From: Oceanospirillales bacterium
Lineage (GTDB): Bacteria > Pseudomonadota > Gammaproteobacteria > Xanthomonadales > SZUA-36
Reading direction: 5' to 3'
Assembly (NCBI GenBank): GCA_003232965.1
Contig: QIKG01000131.1
Coordinates: 1 to 12,073, forward strand
Length of the DNA: 12,073 bases
Shown here piece by piece: positions 7,522-12,073 of this stretch. The translations under genes were made by a program, and so were the position numbers. The notes below the pieces were generated by a model. That model was not told where the DNA came from. It was given only the letters and a program-made list of their open reading frames with translations, and made no database searches. Position 1 is the stretch's first letter, and each line of letters opens with the position of its first letter.

Positions 7522-7559
7522 TCATTTAATTATAACCCAGACAGCCGCTTCTGCTGACA

Positions 7560-8396
7560 TCAAGCTGAAAGATATCGCGCATGGTGGCGCAAGTGGTCTG
7601 CGATAAATGTGCTGATAAAGAAATAGCTGTGGTCATATCCCTCTTGCATGCGCAGGGTCAGTGGGTGATTGTGTGTTTTACAGACCGCAGCCAGCTTTTC
7701 CACTTGCAAATATTCTTTAAGGTATTCATCGCTAGTACCCTGATCTACCAGCAAAGGTAGTCTTTCAGTCGCTGTTTTAATTAATTCACAGCTATCGTAT
7801 TGCAACCAGGCGGCTGAGTCCTCACCCAAGTATCCGGCAAAAGCCTGACGAACCCAGCTATTGCTGGTAGGTGCAACAATCGGCGAAAAAGCACTGACCG
7901 ACTGATAAACACCAGGGTTGCCTAAGGCCATCATTAACGCACCATGCCCACCCATGGAATGTCCGCTGATGGACTTTAGTGCATTGACTGAAAAGTTAGC
8001 CTCGATGATTGTCGGTAGTTCGCTCAGCACATAATCATACATATTGTAGTTTTTAGACCAAGCTTCAGTGGTCGCATTCAGGTAAAAACTGGCGCCACTG
8101 CCAAAGTCATAACTTTCATCTTCACCTGCAATTCCGTTATCCCGTGATGAGGTATCCATTGCCACCAGAGCGATACCCAGCTGCGCTGCGACCTGTTGAG
8201 CACCGGCCTTAGTCATAAAGTTATCTTCGGTACAGGTAAGCCCGGATAACCAGTACAGCACCGGCACTTTTTGGGTTTTAGCCTGGGGTGGCAGGAAAAT
8301 AGCGAAACTCATGTTCGAGTGATTCACCACTGAGTGATGCCGGTAATATTCCACTGAGCCGCCGAACTGGCGATGTCTTTTGACTAATTCAATCAT
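7560..8396 (-). CDS. fghA: S-formylglutathione hydrolase
   Basis: An esterase-D-type alpha/beta hydrolase that splits S-formylglutathione into glutathione and formate, the second step of glutathione-dependent formaldehyde detoxification in the cytosol. The 278-residue product aligns with E. coli FrmB/YeiG throughout. The nucleophile elbow GHSMGGHGAL gives Ser147; the other triad members are Asp223 in DQGTSDEYL and His256 in EGYDHSYFF. LYWLSGLTCTEDNF near 47-60 is the family oxyanion-region signature. The usual DTSPRG motif reads DTSSRD here (81-86), a small departure. The partner dehydrogenase (frmA/adhC) is not in the window. The gene sits between ffh and the divergent ypjD, which is not its place in E. 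coli. Confidence 0.95.
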   Translation of the reverse strand: MIELVKRHRQFGGSVEYYRHHSVVNHSNMSFAIFLPPQAKTQKVPVLYWLSGLTCTEDNFMTKAGAQQVAAQLGIALVAMDTSSRDNGIAGEDESYDFGSGASFYLNATTEAWSKNYNMYDYVLSELPTIIEANFSVNALKSISGHSMGGHGALMMALGNPGVYQSVSAFSPIVAPTSNSWVRQAFAGYLGEDSAAWLQYDSCELIKTATERLPLLVDQGTSDEYLKEYLQVEKLAAVCKTHNHPLTLRMQEGYDHSYFFISTFIADHLRHHARYLSA

Positions 8397-8475
8397 TTCA
8401 ATGTAACTGCCCTGCAGATGTCGCTATCGGCTTAATTTTGGAGTTTTGCCTGAACCACCAGACCAACAATTCAGC

Positions 8476-8481
8476 ATTATA
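8476..8481 (-). promoter_or_regulatory. Candidate -10 box for fghA
   Basis: A perfect TATAAT on the minus strand, 80 nt upstream of the fghA ATG, in the region between the divergent genes fghA and ypjD. No good -35 lies at 16-18 nt spacing, so this is tentative. No clear promoter for ypjD was recognised in the same region. Confidence 0.25.
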
Positions 8482-8558
8482 TACAAAATATTGCAAAATT
8501 CAGGCGAACATTGTGCCGCAATAGTTGACTGCTGTTGCCAGTGTGCCATCATACACAG

Positions 8559-9395
8559 ATGTTGACCACGCTTTATCTAACTGCAGCACTTTTCTATCTG
8601 TTGGCTTCCAGCATGCAATGGCGTGCGTTGCAAAAAAAACTACCCGTCAACTCTGCTATCAACACGCTAGCAGTTCTGGCTGTACTATTTCATTTTACTG
8701 CTGGCTGGTACGACAATAACAGCAGCGGAATAATTGATGTCAGCCTACTGCATGTGCTCTCGCTTGCGGCCTTAATTATGGCGATAATTATTGTTGCCTC
8801 AAAGGTTTTCGGGCAAAGCCTGCTGCCGGCCGGGCTGATAGCTTTCCCTATCACCGCCATTATCCTCTTTATTCTAGTGGTATCCCCTCACACCCCGCTG
8901 CCACTAATGCACATCACCGCCGATACCCGCATTCATGTTTTCAGTTCAATGCTGGCCTTTGCTATGTTTGGGGTGGCCACCGTTTACGCCTTGTTTATTT
9001 TGGTACTGGATCATTTTTTGCGTTCTCACCGACTAACCGCCATGGTCGAAGCCTTGCCACCACTTGAAGTGCTAGATAAGGTACTACTGCGCTTGGTCAG
9101 CATCGGCTTTATCGCCCTCAGCATCGGTCTTGCCAGTGGTTTTATCTTTGTTGAAAATCTGTTTGCCCAGCATTTGGTACACAAAACCGTACTCAGTCTG
9201 ATTGCTTGGCTGGTATTTGCGATTCTTATCATTGGCCGTTGGCGCTATGGCTGGCGCGGTCGAACCGCAGTTCGCCTGACGCTGATTGGCATGTGGTTCC
9301 TGATACTGGCGTACTTCGGTAGCAAACTGGTGCTGGAAGTTTTTCTGGAGACTGGCTGGCAACAGACCCCTGTTGAAATTTCGCAACACAAGTGA
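8559..9395 (+). CDS. ypjD: YpjD-like inner-membrane protein (CcsA / cytochrome c assembly family)
   Basis: A 278-residue polytopic membrane protein (E. coli YpjD is 263) with about eight hydrophobic segments at roughly 3-21, 34-50, 62-80, 90-110, 124-150, 177-199, 209-227 and 238-258. It belongs to the cytochrome_C_asm (CcsA-like) family. Histidines at about 126 (TRIHVFSSMLAFAMF) and 208 (LVHKTVLSLIAW) sit where haem-handling relatives have conserved ones, and the C-terminal GRWRYGWRGRTAVRLT...AYFGSKLVLE is typical of YpjD. Its actual function is not established. The frame opens earlier, at a TTG (8535), but ATG 8559 gives the usual hydrophobic N-terminus, so I prefer it; no strong Shine-Dalgarno decides. 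The stop codon overlaps the corB start by 4 nt (GTGA), implying translational coupling. The ffh / ypjD-corB arrangement matches E. coli. Confidence 0.9.
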   Translation: MLTTLYLTAALFYLLASSMQWRALQKKLPVNSAINTLAVLAVLFHFTAGWYDNNSSGIIDVSLLHVLSLAALIMAIIIVASKVFGQSLLPAGLIAFPITAIILFILVVSPHTPLPLMHITADTRIHVFSSMLAFAMFGVATVYALFILVLDHFLRSHRLTAMVEALPPLEVLDKVLLRLVSIGFIALSIGLASGFIFVENLFAQHLVHKTVLSLIAWLVFAILIIGRWRYGWRGRTAVRLTLIGMWFLILAYFGSKLVLEVFLETGWQQTPVEISQHK

Positions 9396-10624
9396 CGGGC
9401 ATTGCCTTGTTTTTCCTCATTATTCTTTCGGGTTTTTTTTCCAGCTCGGAAACAGGCCTGATTGCACTGAACCGCTACAAACTGCGCCACTTGGCAAAAG
9501 AAGGTAATCGCGCAGCAAAACTTGCACAAAAATTACTCGATCAACCAGACCGGGTCATTGGCCTGATTCTACTCGGCAATAACCTTGTGAATGTATCCGC
9601 ATCCACTATTGCCACCTTAATTGGTTTACGTTTGCTAGGCGATAGCGGGCCGGTAGTTGCTGCCATAATACTGACTGTGATTATCCTAATTTTTTCAGAA
9701 GTTACACCAAAAACACTGGCCGCATACCATCCTGAAAAAATTGCTTTTCCTGCCGCTTATATTCTCACCCCGATGCTCAAGATTTTCTATCCGGTGGTCT
9801 GGCTCATCAGTGGAATCTCCAGATTATTACTCAAACCCTTCGGCATTCAAACCCGATCTGGTCTACTACAGGAATTATCACGCGAAGAAATCCGTACGCT
9901 GTTGACAGAAGACGGTAATTTACCCAATGAACATCAACAGATGCTGGTGAATATCCTCGATCTGGAATACGCCACCGTTGATGATGTGATCATTCCCCGC
10001 AATGACATTATCGGTCTCGACCTGAATGACACCTGGGAAGAGATACTGCAGCGGCTCAGTAATTCCGTTTACACTCGCCTGCCTGTGTATCGGGGTGAAC
10101 TCGAAAATGTTGTCGGTCTGTTGCATGTTCGCACGCTGATTTCAAAACTATCACGCGGCCAGTTGGTTTACGATGATGTGGTTCATTCGGTGCGCAAACC
10201 CTATTTTATACCCGAAGGGACAAGTCTCACACAGCAACTACTCGAATTTCAGAGTCGCGACCGGCGGATGGCCTTAGTGGTGGATGAATATGGTGATATC
10301 CAGGGATTGGTTACCCTTGATGATATCCTCGAAGAAATTGTTGGCGAATATACCTCCGACCCGAATGAGCGCAGCCGCATTTACCGTAAACTGGAAGACG
10401 GTAATTTCCTCGTTGATGGCAGCGCAGCAGTACGCAGCTTAAACCGGCGCTTAAACTGGACCCTGCCCACCGATGGCGGACGCACGATTAACGGGTTGTT
10501 ACTGGAAGAGCTAGAAGCCATCCCGCAAGGCAATACCAGCCTTAAAATCGACAACTATATTATTACTATCTTGGATACCCGGGATAATATTATCCAGCGA
10601 GTTTTAATTAAACCACCCGCGTAG
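9392..10624 (+). CDS. corB: CorB-type CNNM/HlyC-CorC family membrane protein (Mg/Co transport)
   Basis: A 410-residue relative of E. coli CorB (YfjD). The order is DUF21/CNNM transmembrane domain (about 1-175, with SSSETGLIALNRYKLRHLAKEGN at the start, GNNLVN at 62-67 and SEVTPK at 102-107), two CBS domains (about 195-255 and 260-318, with VVDEYGDIQGLVTLDDILEEIVGE) and a CorC_HlyC domain (about 332-408). CNNM proteins act in Mg2+ export or homeostasis and bind ATP-Mg through the CBS pair. The start is GTG overlapping the ypjD stop; the first residues are about a dozen shorter than in E. coli. The stop TAG is formed by the GTAG head of a REP element, so the protein ends exactly where the repeat begins. 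Confidence 0.93.
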   Translation: MTGIALFFLIILSGFFSSSETGLIALNRYKLRHLAKEGNRAAKLAQKLLDQPDRVIGLILLGNNLVNVSASTIATLIGLRLLGDSGPVVAAIILTVIILIFSEVTPKTLAAYHPEKIAFPAAYILTPMLKIFYPVVWLISGISRLLLKPFGIQTRSGLLQELSREEIRTLLTEDGNLPNEHQQMLVNILDLEYATVDDVIIPRNDIIGLDLNDTWEEILQRLSNSVYTRLPVYRGELENVVGLLHVRTLISKLSRGQLVYDDVVHSVRKPYFIPEGTSLTQQLLEFQSRDRRMALVVDEYGDIQGLVTLDDILEEIVGEYTSDPNERSRIYRKLEDGNFLVDGSAAVRSLNRRLNWTLPTDGGRTINGLLLEELEAIPQGNTSLKIDNYIITILDTRDNIIQRVLIKPPA

Positions 10625-10738
10625 GGTGGGCATTTATGCCCACGCGTAAAGGTTTAATTCCACGCCGTAGGGCGAGCATTTATGCCCACACGTTTACATC
10701 AAACCACCCCTGCGCGTGGGCATAAATGCCCACCCTAC
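10621..10738. repeat. REP/BIME-like cluster between convergent corB and radA
   Basis: Three copies of a GTAG-headed palindromic unit. Copy 1 (10621-10646, plus) has head GTAG and a perfect GTGGGCAT-TT-ATGCCCAC hairpin. Copy 2 (10667-10692, plus) has the same head and right arm but two mismatches in the left arm. Copy 3 (10713-10738, minus) is the exact 26/26 reverse complement of copy 1. Between them, GGTTT (10651-10655) and AAACC (10701-10705) add inner symmetry. A GTAG tetranucleotide before a hairpin is the hallmark of REP sequences mobilised by RAYT (TnpA-REP) transposases. The stop codons of corB (10622-10624) and radA (10737-10735) are both the TAG of the outer heads. The whole could fold as one long cruciform or act as a bidirectional 3'-end structure; there is no T-run. 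Confidence 0.88.
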
Positions 10739-12073
10739 CCCTCTCTGACTAATCGCATGGCTTCGGAAATATTTCCGACGGGGATGATTTTCAAACCCTT
10801 AATCGGCTTCTTCGGCGCATTGGCTCGTGGAATCAAAGCGGACTCGTAGCCATGTGTAAGCGCCTCTTTCAGTCGCTCCTCACCGTTATATACCGGTCGA
10901 ATTTCTCCGGAAAGCCCGACTTCGCCGAAGCTAATCATGCGTTTTCCCAACGGCCGGTCTGAAAGGCTGGAATACAGCGCCAGTGCCATCGGTAAATCGG
11001 ATGCGGTTTCAGAAATTCGCATACCACCAACTACATTAATAAAGACATCCTGATCACCCAGACTTAAACCGGCATGCCGATGTAAAACGGCCAGCAACAT
11101 AGCCAGGCGATTACCATCGACACCAACAGCGACCCTGCGGGGATTGGCCAGGCGGGAAGCATCGACCAGTGCCTGCACTTCCACCAGTAACGGCCGAGTA
11201 CCTTCGCGGGTGACCATAACCGCACTACCGGAGGTTTCCTCTGGCTGGCCGGAAAGAAACAGTGCCGAGGGATTAGTAACTTCGCGCAAACCCAGTTCCG
11301 TCATCGCAAATACGCCCAACTCATTGACCGCACCAAAACGGTTCTTAATCGCTCGAATCACCCGATAACGGCTGCCGGAATCACTTTCAAAATAAAGTAC
11401 CGCATCGACCATGTGCTCAAGCACCCGTGGCCCAGCCAGCGAGCCATCTTTGGTTACATGCCCTACCAGAACCATGGCTACCCCGCGGGATTTTGCATAG
11501 CGCACCAAGCGGGCAGCCGATTCCCGCACCTGGGCTACCGCCCCCGGTGCCGATTGCAGTTGTTCGGAAACGAATCAATCACCATAAATCCGGGCTTTTC
11601 CCGTTCGGCAATATCAATAATTTTTTCGACACAGGTTTCGGTCACACAACGCAGTTTTTCTGCTGCCAAGCCTAACCTGTGGGCGCGCATGCTCACCTGT
11701 TGCAGCGACTCTTCCCCGGTGATATATAGGGATGGCACTCTATTTGCTAAACCTGATAACACCTGCAGCAATAGTGTTGATTTACCAATACCTGGGTCAC
11801 CACCAATCAAAGTTACAGAGCCCGGAACCACACCACCGCCCAGCACCCTATCCAGTTCGCCAATACCGGTTAATAAGCGAATATTATCGTCCAGCTTGAT
11901 TGATGCTAAATCCGTTACTTCGACTTTATCAGCAAACCCAGTAAAGCCTGAATAGCGATTTTTAATCGTGGCCGAGCTTGCCTCCAGGGTTATTTCTGCA
12001 AGCGTATTCCAGGCTTTGCAATCGGGACATTGACCTGCCCATTTGTTGACTTGAGTACCACAATCGTTGCATT
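10735..12073 (-). pseudogene. radA: RadA/Sms DNA-repair ATPase, frameshifted and cut by the window edge
   Basis: RadA is a RecA-like hexameric DNA-branch-migration ATPase that helps process recombination intermediates. Reading from the window end: zinc finger CNDCG...CPDC (from 12071), then the ATPase domain with Walker A GGDPGIGKST and GEESLQQVSMRAHRLGL, to Walker B FMVIDS (ending at 11571). Here the frame breaks. In the next frame EQLQSAPGAVAQVRE resumes at 11565 and continues through GHVTKDGSLAGP, the RadA motif KNRFG and the Lon-like domain to the end REG. RadA normally has about six residues (IQT-like) between VIDS and the resumption, 18 nt; only 5 nt (TTTCC) are present, so about 13 nt are missing. 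The first frame runs into a TAG about 30 nt later. Only about ten N-terminal codons lie outside the window. A real null allele or an assembly error cannot be told apart here. The stop lies within a REP head. Confidence 0.9.

Noticed and set aside
10625..10734. Standard intrinsic terminator or CRISPR-like repeats between corB and radA
   Set aside because: There is no T-run after the hairpins, and the three copies are irregularly spaced, partly inverted and headed by GTAG, which fits REP elements rather than a CRISPR array.
11535..11846. Separate small ATPase gene starting at a GTG (11846)
   Set aside because: The frame continues upstream through the RadA zinc finger to the window edge, so this is the N-terminal part of radA cut by the frameshift.
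11413..11955. 180-codon plus-strand reading frame opposite radA
   Set aside because: It is antisense to conserved RadA sequence, and the Ser/Pro-rich content is what reversed RadA codons would give.

Overview
The window is a chromosomal housekeeping region of a gammaproteobacterium. The gene order corB-ypjD / ffh / rpsP-rimM-trmD-rplS is the one known from the E. coli ffh locus, and every protein in it resembles its E. coli counterpart along its length. A marine lineage near Cellvibrionales is a guess from overall character only. No phage, plasmid, CRISPR or defence locus was seen.

Layout, left to right. Positions 1-289 carry no credible gene, only palindromes and two REP-like hairpins downstream of htpG. 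htpG (290-2191, minus) follows, preceded by a good heat-shock (sigma-32) promoter match. Next comes the translation operon rpsP-rimM-trmD-rplS (4317 to 2346, minus), closed by an intrinsic terminator at 2285-2324. A Tat-exported PhoX/DUF839-like protein (4487-5929, minus) sits between this operon and ffh (5998-7377, minus), an insertion into a normally compact neighbourhood. S-formylglutathione hydrolase (7560-8396, minus) is a second insertion, between ffh and the divergent pair ypjD-corB (8559-10624, plus), whose genes overlap by 4 nt. radA (10735 to beyond 12073, minus) converges on corB.

How the genes work together. The core of the window serves ribosome and protein biogenesis: S16, L19, the 30S maturation factor RimM, the tRNA m1G37 methyltransferase TrmD, the SRP GTPase Ffh and the chaperone HtpG. 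YpjD and CorB are membrane proteins next to ffh in many relatives. The two inserted genes add exported hydrolase-like and formaldehyde-detoxification functions.

The most notable points are small-scale. (1) radA is interrupted by an apparent 13-nt deletion just after the Walker B motif. (2) corB and radA converge on a 118-bp REP cluster with 26-bp perfect inverted ends, and both stop codons (TAG) lie inside the GTAG heads of the outer REPs. (3) The ffh translation start region is a perfect 35-bp tandem duplication that creates an out-of-frame 16-codon upstream ORF. I found no convincing new multi-gene system; apart from these points the region is ordinary.
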